Below, piece after piece: positions 1 through 8,401 of a stretch of 40,830 nucleotides of DNA. The number at the start of each line of letters is the position of its first letter. Position 1 is the stretch's first letter. The notes beneath the pieces are model-generated. The model worked only from the letters and a program-made list of their open reading frames with translations, searched no databases and was not told the DNA's origin. The position numbers and the translations under genes were made by a program. Source of the DNA: CAYSYY01 sp964576115 [NCBI: uncultured Gemmatimonadota bacterium] (lineage in GTDB: Bacteria > Blakebacterota > Blakebacteria > Blakebacterales); NCBI GenBank assembly GCA_964576115.1, contig CAZNUA010000021.1, positions 11,913 to 52,742 on the forward strand, in the 5' to 3' direction.

Positions 1-68
1 GCCGGGTACGCCCCCCGGACCGATCCGTCGTCCCCCGCCGGAGTGATCGGGCGGGTTCAGATCGTGCC

Positions 69-1532
69 TTAGCCTTTGATATTGCCAATCGGGCGCAGGC
101 GGGCCACCGGCCGCACCAGGCCGGCTCCGGTGACCACATCGACCACCTCGGCCACGTCCTTGTAAGCCTCGCTGGCTTCCTCGGCCAGCACGCGGCGCGA
201 TTCGGCCCGCACGTAGATGCCCCGGTCGGCCAGTTCGCGGTCGATCTGCCGTCCCTTGAGGTCTTTCCTGGCCCGCGAGCGCGATTTGAGCCGCCCCGCT
301 CCATGGCAGGTGCTCCCCCAGCTCTCCTCCATGGCCCGGTCAGCCCCGACCAGAACGTAGGAGTAGCGCCCCATGTCGCCGGGGATGAGGACCGGGTGTC
401 CGACCGCGCGGTAGCGTTCGGGCACCTCGGGATGGTGAGCCGGAAAAGCCCGGGTGGCACCCTTGCGGTGCACGCAGACCTGCCGGGGTCGGCCCTGCCA
501 GGTATGCTCCTCGATCTTGGCGATGTTGTGGCAGACGTCGTAGACCACCGCCATACCGAGGTCCTCTTCTGAGCGGCCGAGCACCCTGCTGAAAGCCTCG
601 CGCGCCAGGCAGGTGATCATCTGGCGGTTGGCGAAGGCATAGTTGGCCGCGGCCCGCATGGCCCCCAGGTAGGTCCGGCCCTGTTTCGAAGCCACCGGAG
701 CGCAGACCAGCTGCGGATCGGGCAGGTCGAGACCGTGGCTGTCCAGGGACGAGCGCATCGTCTTCATGGCGTCATCGGCGACCTGGTGGCCCAGGCCGCG
801 GCTGCCGCAGTGAATGAAAAAGACGATCTGGCCTTCTTCCAGACCGAATATGCCGGCTGCAGTCGTGTCATAGATCTCTTCGACGACATTGATCTCGCCG
901 AAGTGGTTGCCGCTGCCCAGGGTTCCGACCTGGGGCAGACCGCGTTCGATGGCGCGCGCGCTGACGGCATCGGGGTTGGCCCCGGGCAGACAGCCGTGGC
1001 TTTCGAGGGCATCGAGATCGCCTGTCCACCCCCAGCCCTGCTTCACCACCCAACCCGCTCCATGGGCCAGCAGGTCGCGCAGCTGCGACTTCGAGAGCCG
1101 GTACCGCTGCCGGCTGGCACCGACTCCGGTGGGGATCTCGCTGAAGAGAGTATCGACCAGTTTTTTGAGGCGCGGGACGACCTCGTCTTCTGAGAGGTTC
1201 GAGCGCAGCAGGCGCACCCCGCAGTTGATGTCGTACCCCACTCCGCCGGGGCTGACCACACCCTCGTCGACATCGAAGGCCGCCACCCCCCCGATCGGGA
1301 AACCGTAGCCGAAATGGATGTCGGGCATGGCCAGAGCCGGTCCGACGATCCCCGGCAGACAGGCGACATTGGCCACCTGTCGGGGGCTGTCGTCCCCGAC
1401 CAGATGCCGTTCCAGACGCGTATCGGCGTAAATCACCCCGTCTGTACGCATCGGCCCGGTGCGGGGGATCCGTATCCGGTAGTCGTCGATCCGTTCCAGA
1501 CGCAGCGGTTCCGGCGGCTTCACGGTCAGCAC
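69..1532 (-). CDS. rtcB: RNA-splicing ligase RtcB
   Basis: A 487-residue RtcB-family ligase. The family joins RNA 2',3'-cyclic phosphate (or 3'-phosphate) ends to 5'-OH ends using GTP and Mn2+, in tRNA splicing or RNA repair, in the cytoplasm. Hallmarks seen: GYDINCGVR (metal-binding Asp and Cys), GSGNHFGEI, HCGSRGLGHQ, the GDMGRYSYVL segment and the late CHGAGR motif that carries the histidine guanylylated in this family. Length is normal. The given start is a GTG; a second GTG three codons in (1523) has a better spaced G-rich ribosome site, so the start could move by three residues. No archease or rtcA is visible next to it. It lies downstream of trpB2 on the same strand, 164 bases away, and is probably a separate unit. 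Confidence 0.95.
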   Translation of the reverse strand: MLTVKPPEPLRLERIDDYRIRIPRTGPMRTDGVIYADTRLERHLVGDDSPRQVANVACLPGIVGPALAMPDIHFGYGFPIGGVAAFDVDEGVVSPGGVGYDINCGVRLLRSNLSEDEVVPRLKKLVDTLFSEIPTGVGASRQRYRLSKSQLRDLLAHGAGWVVKQGWGWTGDLDALESHGCLPGANPDAVSARAIERGLPQVGTLGSGNHFGEINVVEEIYDTTAAGIFGLEEGQIVFFIHCGSRGLGHQVADDAMKTMRSSLDSHGLDLPDPQLVCAPVASKQGRTYLGAMRAAANYAFANRQMITCLAREAFSRVLGRSEEDLGMAVVYDVCHNIAKIEEHTWQGRPRQVCVHRKGATRAFPAHHPEVPERYRAVGHPVLIPGDMGRYSYVLVGADRAMEESWGSTCHGAGRLKSRSRARKDLKGRQIDRELADRGIYVRAESRRVLAEEASEAYKDVAEVVDVVTGAGLVRPVARLRPIGNIKG

Positions 1533-1635
1533 CCCCCGAGGACAATTCCACCCACCGGCACGGCGGGGGTGCCTCCCATTCTACTCCCTCGCACGCCCCC
1601 GCTGCACGCCTCGCCCGGAGGGACGCCCGGGATCG

Positions 1636-1684
1636 GTGCTGACCGGTCCCGGGAATTACCCCGTCAGCTATTTCCCGTCAGCAC
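1636..1684 (-). terminator. Interrupted inverted repeat after trpB2, possible terminator
   Basis: Between the trpB2 stop and rtcB the minus strand has GTGCTGAC (1684-1677) pairing with GTCAGCAC (1643-1636), and inside it GGGAA (1676-1672) pairing with TTCCC (1655-1651), with an asymmetric bulge. No T-run follows, so it is not a textbook intrinsic terminator. It may end the trp transcript or be a structured leader for rtcB. Confidence 0.3.
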
Positions 1685-1696
1685 TGTTCCCGATCG

Positions 1697-3058
1697 TTAC
1701 TCCACGAGCGGGAGCTCCGCGAGGGCCTTCTCCACCAGTTCACGCGGATAGGCGTAGTCCTCCAGCTCGCCGCTGAAGTACTTCTCGTATCCTGCCAGAT
1801 CGAAGTGCCCGTGCCCGCTGGCGTTGAAGACGATGATCTTCTCTTCGCCCGTTTCCCGGCAGGCCAGCGCCTCATCCATGACCACCCGTATGGCATGAGC
1901 CGTCTCGGGGGCGGTAATGTGCCCCTCGGCCCGGGCAAAACTCACCGCCGCCGCGTAGGCGGGATTCTGGTGAACGGCCGCAGCTTCGATCTCGCCCAGT
2001 TCCAGCAGATGGCAGATGATCGGCGACATACCGTGGTAGCGCAGTCCCCCTGCATGGATCGGTGCCGGCACGAAAGAGTGGCCCAGGGTAAACATCTTGA
2101 GTAACGGCGTGGTCGCGGCGGTATCGCCGAAATCGTAGCGGTAGAGACCTTTTGTCAGAGTCGGGCAGGCTTCTGGTTCGACCGCCACGATCCGGGTTCC
2201 CTTCCCTTCTGTCAGGTTGTCGCGCACGAAGGGGAGCGCGAAACCCGAGAAATTGGATCCGCCCCCCACACAGCCGACGACCACATCTGGGTACTCCCCC
2301 GCCTTTTCGAACTGCCGCACGGTCTCGAGTCCTATCACGGTCTGATGCAGCATGACGTGATTGAGCACGCTGCCCAGGGCGTATTTGGTGTCCTCGCGCC
2401 CCACGGCGGCCTCGACCGCCTCGGAGATGGCGATTCCCAGCGAGCCGGGCGAGTCGGGATCGGCTTCGAGCACCCGCCGGCCGGCCACTGTTTCGGGACT
2501 GGGGCTGGGCACGCAACTGCCGCCCCAGGTCTCCATCATCAGCCGCCTGTAGGGCTTCTGATCGTAACTGATTCGTACCATGTAGACGCGGCACTCCAGG
2601 TCGAAGAGGTTGCAGGCGAAACTGAGCGCACTGCCCCACTGCCCCGCCCCGGTCTCGGTGGTCAGGCGCTTGACCCCTTCCTGCTTGTTGTAGAAGGCCT
2701 GGGCCACGGCGGTGTTGGGTTTGTGGCTCCCCGGCGGACTCACTCCCTCCCACTTGTAGTAGATTCGGGCCGGGGTATCGAGTGCCCGCTCCCAGCGCCG
2801 GGCCCGCACCAGGGGTGAGGGACGCCAGATCCGGTAAACCTCCCGGACCTCCTCGGGGATATCGATATACCGCTCCTTGCTGACCTCCTGCATGATCAGG
2901 GCCATGGGAAAGAGCGGGGCCAGATCGTCGGGGCTGATCGGCTCTTTGGTACCCGGATGCAGCACGGGAGGCAGGGGCTTGGGCAGATCGGCCTGGATGT
3001 TGTACCACTGCCGCGGCAGCTCGTTTTCTTCCAGCAAGATCTTGGTCGGTTCCATCAT
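1697..3058 (-). CDS. trpB2: TrpB2-type tryptophan synthase beta subunit
   Basis: A 453-residue PLP enzyme of the TrpB2 subfamily, which condenses indole with serine (or, as reported for some TrpB2 enzymes, O-phospho-L-serine) to make tryptophan without a TrpA partner. The PLP lysine is Lys113 in GSHKPNTA, followed by TETGAGQWG and the glycine-rich phosphate-binding loop [11 protein letters not shown]. The long N-terminal extension before the catalytic core and the overall length are typical of TrpB2 and longer than TrpB1. The start is an ATG after AAGGAG; the next codon is also ATG. It is the second gene after a ParB/SbnI-like gene (69-base gap), and both lie behind a trp leader and attenuator at 4001-4144, which supports a true role in tryptophan supply. 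No trpA or other trp gene is nearby, so indole salvage is likely. Confidence 0.92.
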   Translation of the reverse strand: MMEPTKILLEENELPRQWYNIQADLPKPLPPVLHPGTKEPISPDDLAPLFPMALIMQEVSKERYIDIPEEVREVYRIWRPSPLVRARRWERALDTPARIYYKWEGVSPPGSHKPNTAVAQAFYNKQEGVKRLTTETGAGQWGSALSFACNLFDLECRVYMVRISYDQKPYRRLMMETWGGSCVPSPSPETVAGRRVLEADPDSPGSLGIAISEAVEAAVGREDTKYALGSVLNHVMLHQTVIGLETVRQFEKAGEYPDVVVGCVGGGSNFSGFALPFVRDNLTEGKGTRIVAVEPEACPTLTKGLYRYDFGDTAATTPLLKMFTLGHSFVPAPIHAGGLRYHGMSPIICHLLELGEIEAAAVHQNPAYAAAVSFARAEGHITAPETAHAIRVVMDEALACRETGEEKIIVFNASGHGHFDLAGYEKYFSGELEDYAYPRELVEKALAELPLVE

Positions 3059-3127
3059 CTCACTCCTTTCTCATCATCAGCCGGTGTCGCGGCCGTTGTC
3101 ATCGATATCGGACTCCTGCTTCGGACG

Positions 3128-3964
3128 TCATTCGTCGAAGAAGAAAGTCGGTTCGCGGTAAAAGCGGATCGCCTTGGCGGCGACCCGGGTTCTGATGTCC
3201 TCCTGCAGCCGGATTTCCTTCTCGTCCAGGGGCAGATCGGAACGAAGCAGGTCGAGGGGCAGGTTCAGACGCAGGGCCCGCTTGGGCAGGATCACCCGGG
3301 TGATACCGCTGGGTATCAATTGTCCCGCCCCGGTGGCGTCGATCAGGTCCTGCATGGTGAACGGGTCAAAGGATATCAGGGCTGTGAAATCTGGGTAGTT
3401 GCGCTCCAGGTCCCCGGGATCGGTGTAACTGACCCGGTCGAACAGAGTGGCCCGGTGGTAGATCCGGGTGAAGCGCTGGAGCTGATCGACACGTTCCGGG
3501 AGATCTTCTGAGCCCCGGAATGAGACCTCATGACCATCGCGGAAGCGAATCCGTATCAGCGCGTCGTCATGCGCACCGGGGAATTCATCGAATCCGGGCA
3601 CGGCCCGAGCTGCGGCCAGCAGTTCGTCGGCTTGCATGTGCTCGACGGCATGATGCCAGCTCTGCAGGGAAAACCCCTCCTCCAGTACGTCAATATCCTG
3701 AACCACTACATGAGGTATTCCCATTTTCTTTAATGCTGTCATGCGATTAGCACCGTCTAAAACAATTCGTCTTCCGGTTCCGTCAACCGGTGCGACGACC
3801 GGCGGGTTCTTCAGGATCCCGTCGGCAGCAAAGCGTTCGACGAGCCGGCCCACCCGTTCGTCGTCATGGGCTTCGTGCAGTACGACCTCCTCGATCGTCG
3901 CCATTCGCAGCACGGGCAGTTCCCCGATCTTCAGCCAGCCGTTGTCTCGTCTGTCGTTGCTCAT
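3128..3964 (-). CDS. ParB/SbnI/SerK-like protein, candidate free L-serine kinase
   Basis: A 278-residue protein with an N-terminal ParB-like fold: LHE (Glu31), the helix DDERVGRLVERFAADGI, NPPVV and IVLDGANRMTALKKMG (DGANR at 70-74). This is the layout of the SbnI/SerK group, in which a ParB-fold protein phosphorylates free L-serine to O-phospho-L-serine; Glu31 sits where those enzymes have their catalytic Glu. The HTH and CTPase parts expected of chromosome-segregation ParB are not evident. I place the start at the ATG at 3964, preceded by a purine-rich stretch, rather than the upstream GTG at 4000, which abuts the terminator T-run. It is the first gene after the trp attenuator and is followed by trpB2, so a role in making phosphoserine for tryptophan synthesis is plausible. 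The kinase activity is inferred; it could instead be a DNA-binding regulator. Confidence 0.7.
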   Translation of the reverse strand: MSNDRRDNGWLKIGELPVLRMATIEEVVLHEAHDDERVGRLVERFAADGILKNPPVVAPVDGTGRRIVLDGANRMTALKKMGIPHVVVQDIDVLEEGFSLQSWHHAVEHMQADELLAAARAVPGFDEFPGAHDDALIRIRFRDGHEVSFRGSEDLPERVDQLQRFTRIYHRATLFDRVSYTDPGDLERNYPDFTALISFDPFTMQDLIDATGAGQLIPSGITRVILPKRALRLNLPLDLLRSDLPLDEKEIRLQEDIRTRVAAKAIRFYREPTFFFDE

Positions 3965-4000
3965 TTCCCTGGTCCTTCTCCTGGATGCCCTTCCCTGCAC

Positions 4001-4035
4001 AAAAAAAGGCCCGCCGCAGGTGTCTGCAGCGGGCC
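4001..4035 (-). terminator. Trp attenuator terminator hairpin
   Basis: On the minus strand GGCCCGCTGCAG (4035-4024) pairs over 12 positions with CTGCGGCGGGCC (4019-4008), with one U-G pair and an ACAC tetraloop, followed at once by seven T's (4007-4001). This is a textbook intrinsic terminator placed before the first structural gene, the arrangement of an attenuator. Its left arm can alternatively pair with the antiterminator segment at 4087-4095. Confidence 0.93.
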
Positions 4036-4095
4036 CGTTTGTGGCCTTGTGTGGGATCGGATCAGGTCATGGTACAGCTGCACTCCGCCCGCTGC
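4026..4095 (-). promoter_or_regulatory. Trp antiterminator pairing (leader segments 2 and 3)
   Basis: Segment 2, GCAGCGGGC (4095-4087), lies inside the leader peptide gene just after its Trp codons. It is the exact 9-base complement of GCCCGCTGC (4034-4026), the left arm of the terminator. A competing 1:2 hairpin is also visible: GCGCTC (4109-4104), starting at the last base of the Trp codons, pairs with GAGCAGC (4097-4091) around one bulged A. A ribosome stalled at the Trp codons would cover segment 1, free segment 2 to pair with segment 3 and prevent termination; with enough Trp-tRNA the terminator forms. The pairings are read directly; the mechanism is that of classical trp attenuation. 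Confidence 0.85.
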
Positions 4096-4144
4096 TCTGT
4101 TCCGAGCGCCACCACCAGTGGCTGCGGGTCAAAGGTGCGTTCAC
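4067..4144 (-). CDS. trpL: trp operon leader peptide with Trp-Trp-Trp
   Basis: A 25-codon reading frame starting at GTG 4144 with AGGA close upstream and GAGAGGA further up, ending in TGA at 4069-4067. Its sequence runs (M)NAPLTRSHWWWRSEQ and so on, with three consecutive TGG codons at 4117-4109 (codons 10-12). Tryptophan is the rarest residue, and the peptide lies between a promoter and a terminator whose arms have an alternative pairing, so this is a control peptide that senses charged tRNA-Trp by ribosome stalling. It lies in a longer open frame running back to 4333, but the upstream part precedes the inferred transcription start. Confidence 0.9.
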   Translation of the reverse strand: MNAPLTRSHWWWRSEQSSGRSAAVP

Positions 4145-4216
4145 GATCCTGTCCGTTCCTCTCGCGATCTCTCCGGTGCGGACCGCCGGCCGGGCGATCC
4201 GCCAATCGCAGGCCTT

Positions 4217-4245
4217 TGTGTACACGATCCCCGAATGGGAGTCAA
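4217..4245 (-). promoter_or_regulatory. Sigma-70-type promoter of the trpL-serK-like-trpB2 operon
   Basis: On the minus strand TTGACT (4245-4240) and TACACA (4222-4217) are separated by exactly 17 bases. Transcription would start near 4210, about 65 bases before the leader peptide start, a sensible leader length. The -35 box matches five of six consensus bases; the -10 box is weaker. Confidence 0.65.
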
Positions 4246-4405
4246 GCCCTCTTTCTTCTTTGTTCCCGGTTCTCGACACAGAGTGGAATAAACACCCCTT
4301 GCTCACAGATCGTTCCGTAGATGCAGCAGCCACACGTCCGGTATCGAGAGAGGGGTCAGAGAAACGATACCTGCAGCCCGAGGTCGACCGGATTCTTCCA
4401 CCGGT

Positions 4406-5644
4406 TCACCGGTTGCGGAGCACTACCGGCTGAGTCCAGGCCTGCTCGGGAGCCTCTTCGCCGGCTGCCGGGTGGGCCTGCATCCGGATCGAGACGACTC
4501 TGGCACGGACATAGAGTTCGTCCCCGTCATACCGGTAGACGGCGGGATTGGCCGTGGTTTCATGCAGCACGATCCCCGGTTCTCCAGGATCGTCGCCTCT
4601 CATCCGGGTGCCGATGAAACGGGTGGTGTAGCTCACCCCATCTTCGACGGCCATTTCGACCAGATAACGGTTTCGCCCCCGCTGCACGTCCAGTAATTCG
4701 ACCCCGGTCGAGGCATAGAATTCTCCGGCCCGCATGGCATCGAGAACGGCGTCGGTTTCCAGGACCGGGGTCCGGACCACGATCCAGCCCCGGCCGGGAT
4801 GGTGGACCTCCGGATTGACGGCGAAGTAGTTATGCGTGTCGTCGGTGGCCACCCCGTAGAGCGGTCCCAGACCGAGCCGTGTCAGACGCAAGGTGTTGGC
4901 GATGTCCCAGACCTCGTCCATGCCCGGGTGGGTCTCGTCGCCGTAATTGTTACATCCGGTGCTGCCGTTATAGACCTCGAAGAGATGGGTTCCCTGCATC
5001 GAAGCCAGTTCTTCGGCCGTGAGGGCCCAGCGCCAGTTGGTGTGATTGATGTGGGCCAGCAGGTTTCGTCCCGTCGTCGCTGCCTGCTCGTTGATCGCCT
5101 GCAGATCTCGCTCGACGGTCTCCATGATCGTCTCGCCTCCCTGAATCGGGATGTGCTCGACGGGATTGAAAACGTTGATGTGCAGGGGCTTGCCGGCGCA
5201 GTAATCGCTGATCTCCTCGCCTTCGATGAGCAGGAAAGCGCCCGGAACCTCGAATCTCTCCCGCAGTTCGGCGAGCGTTTTCAGCCGCATCCGCTCACCC
5301 TCTTCGTCGCGACGCGTTTCGATCCACTGCGGTCCGAACGTCCGGCGCAGGTCGCCAAGCCGCTCGGGGGTCAGGGGGCCGGCCTCTGAAACCCGGTACC
5401 AGCGCTCCCCGCGCTGCAGGACGTCGTGATCCGTCAACGACAGGAAATCGTATCCGTGATCCCGATACCACTGCACGACCGCCTCGGGGGCGGCGTCACC
5501 GTCGCTCCACAGGCTGTGGGCGTGGGTATTGCCGCGATACCACTGACCGGACCTGGCTCCGGTACAGGCCATGCTCACCAGGGACAGATACCCTGTCAGC
5601 AGCAACACCGCAGTTGGCAGGACGACCCGTAGATATCTCTTCAT
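4406..5644 (-). CDS. PHP-domain metal-dependent hydrolase, lipoprotein
   Basis: A 412-residue exported protein. The N-terminus has a basic start, a hydrophobic stretch and a lipobox-like SMAC (Cys27), suggesting a membrane-anchored lipoprotein. The mature part opens with a PHP motif, NTHAHSLWSDGD, followed by SLTDHDVL, HINVFN and LLAHINHTNWRW, giving the His/Asp metal ligands of the PHP superfamily (phosphoesterases and CehA-type hydrolases). The exact substrate cannot be told. Its ATG overlaps the stop of the upstream esterase gene (ATGA, 5641-5644), so the two are translationally coupled and probably work on the same extracellular material. Confidence 0.85.
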   Translation of the reverse strand: MKRYLRVVLPTAVLLLTGYLSLVSMACTGARSGQWYRGNTHAHSLWSDGDAAPEAVVQWYRDHGYDFLSLTDHDVLQRGERWYRVSEAGPLTPERLGDLRRTFGPQWIETRRDEEGERMRLKTLAELRERFEVPGAFLLIEGEEISDYCAGKPLHINVFNPVEHIPIQGGETIMETVERDLQAINEQAATTGRNLLAHINHTNWRWALTAEELASMQGTHLFEVYNGSTGCNNYGDETHPGMDEVWDIANTLRLTRLGLGPLYGVATDDTHNYFAVNPEVHHPGRGWIVVRTPVLETDAVLDAMRAGEFYASTGVELLDVQRGRNRYLVEMAVEDGVSYTTRFIGTRMRGDDPGEPGIVLHETTANPAVYRYDGDELYVRARVVSIRMQAHPAAGEEAPEQAWTQPVVLRNR

Positions 5645-8181
5645 TTTTCCGCTCCCGCTCCGTTCATGACGACATCACCCCGCTCCAGACTCCAGTCGGG
5701 TCCGAAGAAACCGATCGCCCGCACGGCCTCCGAACCCGCCCTGAGCATGTCGGCGCCAAAGATCAGCAGGTCGGGAAAGCCCGCGCCCGAGACGAAATAC
5801 TGCCCCGCCCCGGCCGTGATCCGCCCCGCCCGCCCCGTCCAGGCTACGGCGCCGACCGAAGCCGTATCGCTGTCGGGACGTGGCCGGATGACATAGCAGC
5901 CCAGATCGTCGCCCCGGTACTCCCGTTCGCCGACTGCAATCACCCCCCGGCGCACCTGGACCGGACTACCGCCCAGCAGGGTCCGCCAGTGGGCGTTGGT
6001 GTCTGCACGGCCGTAGAGGACGACGTTGCGGTCGGGATCGGAGCCCGGGTCGAAATCGACATCGGCCACCACATCAATCCCGCCATTACCTCGGTACCAG
6101 AACATCTCGGCATCAAAGCGCGCTTTGGCGAAGGCTGCCCGGTCTTCCTCGCGACTGCCCCCGGTGCCGTAGACCAGCACCACCCGGTTGCGGAAGGCAT
6201 CCTTGAACGTCCCCGCCCGTCCGGGCCGCTTGTATCCGGCGGGGGGCGCATCGCAGGTACGCCAGAGGGCCCCGTTCCGTTCGAGATAGAGGGTTTCGGT
6301 GGCCTGCGTCACCCTGCAGGACAGTTCGGTTCCGTCCAGTTCGATACGAACGGTATCCCCCGTCGCAACGGCGTGAAGAGCGAGTGACATCACGGCGACA
6401 TTGTCGGTGGTGCCGGAGTACTCCCTGCCGTCCTCGCTACGCTCGATCGTCACCCTGCTGATCTCGAGCGGGTGAAGCTGGGTATGGATGGTGAGCCAGT
6501 GAGAGCGGGCGGAGATTCCCGGATCAGCGGTTCTGAACTCGATCGTGAGGACGTCATCGTCTCCGGGACGTTCGTGCCAGCGGAAAAAAGCGAACAGCGG
6601 GGGCCAGTCGACGCACTCGTCCCCCCACCAGTGCTCGGCCCCGGGCCTCTCGTAGTAGCTGAAATCGGCGTGAAAGCCGGCCAGCAGCTCGCGCATGAAT
6701 CGGGCTTCGCTCACCGGCACGTTCCGGTCGCGCTCGCCGTGCAGGATATAGACGCCGTGATGCAGGTAGTTGCGCGCCAGTGCCTCGGTGCGGCCGGGAC
6801 TGGCGGCCCGCTCCAGCATCGCTTCGACCGGTGTCGGATCCTCATACCGCATGCCGCCGCCATAAGAAGAGAAACTGCGCCAGCCCGCGCTCGGTCCGAT
6901 GGCGGCCCAGCGGTCGGGGAAAGTCACGCCCAGATGCCAGGTGCCGTGGCCCCCCATCGAATGACCGGTCAGATAGGTATGAGCCGGGTCGGTGCCGAAG
7001 AGTCGTTCGGCCTCGGCCAGGACTTCGAGGGCGTCGAGGCGGCCCCAGTCCTCCCAGTCGAAACCGTAGGGACGCCGGTTGGTGGCGGCCACGACCCAGC
7101 CCCACGACTTGGGATCGTAGGCCCGGGCCTGACCGATCGCCTCGACTCCGGCGCCGTGCACGGTCAGGAACAGGGCCGGCCGGTTCCCCTCGCCCGGTGT
7201 CTTGTCCCCCGTCCAGGGGGCCACACCGTAGTACTGAACGCTGCCGTCGATGGCGCTCACAAAGGTCCGGGAGTGGTGCGCATTCGGCTCGACCGCTTCC
7301 AGTGCGAAAGTGAACAGTGGAATCTCATCCCAGCGTCGGCCGCTGCGGCAGCGGGCTTCCAGCGTGATCTCGACCGGGCCCGGTTCGGCCGGTGGCTCGA
7401 ACTCGAAAGGCACGGCCATCTTGCGGGTCATGAGCGGCGGCACACCCCCGACCGGGATCCACTCATCGCTCTTCGCCCCTGCCGCGAGCCGGACCTCGAC
7501 CGATTCGAGCCGGCGGTCGGTGGTGTTGACCAGGCGCAATCCGGCCCAGATCCGGCCCGGTTCTCCGATAACCAGGTCGGGCAGAGTCATATCCGAATCA
7601 GTGAAGAAGACCGGGGCGGGCGGGGTGAAGAAGCGGGCCCGCAGACGGCCCCGTTCGACCCGGAAGAGAAAGGTGTTCCGGCCCGGCGCGAGCCTGACCG
7701 GATGGCGAACCCAGTCATAACCGTATTTTTCGCCTCCCCTCGGCTCGCCGTTGACATAGACGACATAGTGACCGGCAGCCTCGAGTACCATCGTCCGCTC
7801 TGTCTCCGAATCCACCACCGCCCAGATCCAGCCGCCCCGCAGGGCCCGGTGCTGCAGCCACCCCTCCTCGTTGGCCGCGACTTCGCTCCAGACCTGTTCC
7901 CGGCCTCGCTCATCGGTACCGAACACCTCACCAGCCGCCGGTTCGACGAAGGTCCCGGTCGCCAGCTGATGGACGAGCAGATCGGTGTAGATCGCCGAGC
8001 GCCCGTAGGAACCGATCAGACCGACTGCTAATCCCCCGGCCAGGATAAATTCATCTGTCCCGGCCTCGATTTTGAGAACCGGAGCGGACTGGGCCGGTAC
8101 AGCCGGAGGAGCCAGGTTGCACAACAGAACGATCAAGGCTATGAGGCTTCCGACACGCCGGAGGGAAGGAACGGGGTGCAT
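5641..8181 (-). CDS. Secreted alpha/beta-hydrolase (prolyl-oligopeptidase/esterase type)
   Basis: An 846-residue exported hydrolase. The start at ATG 8181 is supported by AAGGAGA seven bases upstream; the frame extends nine codons further but without such a site. A signal peptide follows (basic RR, hydrophobic SLIALIVLL, then PAQS). The first ~300 residues are beta-rich and resemble accessory or jelly-roll domains. The catalytic domain has GHSMGG with nucleophile Ser408, GERDRNVPV (Asp region) and GAEHWWGDE (His region), the order of a Ser-Asp-His esterase or peptidase. The C-terminal ~250 residues look like a further beta-domain. Similar large proteins act on esters in plant or algal polymers, but the substrate is unknown. 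It shares an overlapping stop/start with the PHP lipoprotein gene downstream. Confidence 0.85.
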   Translation of the reverse strand: MHPVPSLRRVGSLIALIVLLCNLAPPAVPAQSAPVLKIEAGTDEFILAGGLAVGLIGSYGRSAIYTDLLVHQLATGTFVEPAAGEVFGTDERGREQVWSEVAANEEGWLQHRALRGGWIWAVVDSETERTMVLEAAGHYVVYVNGEPRGGEKYGYDWVRHPVRLAPGRNTFLFRVERGRLRARFFTPPAPVFFTDSDMTLPDLVIGEPGRIWAGLRLVNTTDRRLESVEVRLAAGAKSDEWIPVGGVPPLMTRKMAVPFEFEPPAEPGPVEITLEARCRSGRRWDEIPLFTFALEAVEPNAHHSRTFVSAIDGSVQYYGVAPWTGDKTPGEGNRPALFLTVHGAGVEAIGQARAYDPKSWGWVVAATNRRPYGFDWEDWGRLDALEVLAEAERLFGTDPAHTYLTGHSMGGHGTWHLGVTFPDRWAAIGPSAGWRSFSSYGGGMRYEDPTPVEAMLERAASPGRTEALARNYLHHGVYILHGERDRNVPVSEARFMRELLAGFHADFSYYERPGAEHWWGDECVDWPPLFAFFRWHERPGDDDVLTIEFRTADPGISARSHWLTIHTQLHPLEISRVTIERSEDGREYSGTTDNVAVMSLALHAVATGDTVRIELDGTELSCRVTQATETLYLERNGALWRTCDAPPAGYKRPGRAGTFKDAFRNRVVLVYGTGGSREEDRAAFAKARFDAEMFWYRGNGGIDVVADVDFDPGSDPDRNVVLYGRADTNAHWRTLLGGSPVQVRRGVIAVGEREYRGDDLGCYVIRPRPDSDTASVGAVAWTGRAGRITAGAGQYFVSGAGFPDLLIFGADMLRAGSEAVRAIGFFGPDWSLERGDVVMNGAGAEK

Positions 8182-8401
8182 CAGGTCATTCTCCTTGCGG
8201 GGGACCATGGGCTCCGACCGGAGTATCGGTCACTCCCGGGACGGGCACAACCATCAGCAACGGTTATGGGAGGACCTTGGTACCTGACCGTATGCGAGAA
8301 CCACTCGCTCTCAGGTGAGGGATATTTCGATCTGCCAAAGGGGAGAATCCGCTGGAGTGTGTTCCGCGCCGGTGATGAGGAAAGTAGATACCCTGAGCCG
8401 G

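Larger units (their letters stand above)
4001..4405 (-). other. Intergenic trp leader region
   Basis: This 405-base gap between the PHP-domain gene and the ParB/SbnI-like gene holds the promoter, leader peptide, antiterminator and terminator listed separately. The part from about 4250 to 4405, just after the upstream stop codon, shows no further gene; I saw no clear terminator for the PHP gene there. Confidence 0.8.

Noticed and set aside
1-68. Possible gene end at the window's left edge
   Set aside because: Only 68 bases remain beyond the rtcB stop and nothing recognisable is encoded there.
4001-4210. T-box riboswitch as explanation of the trp leader
   Set aside because: The conserved T-box antiterminator sequence is not seen, whereas a Trp-rich leader peptide and simple alternative hairpins are.
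4067-4333. 88-codon frame containing the trp leader
   Set aside because: Its upstream part precedes the inferred promoter; only the last 25 codons fit the leader role.
6472-8031. 519-codon open frame on the plus strand
   Set aside because: Antisense to the esterase gene; no domain or ribosome site; typical GC-rich shadow.
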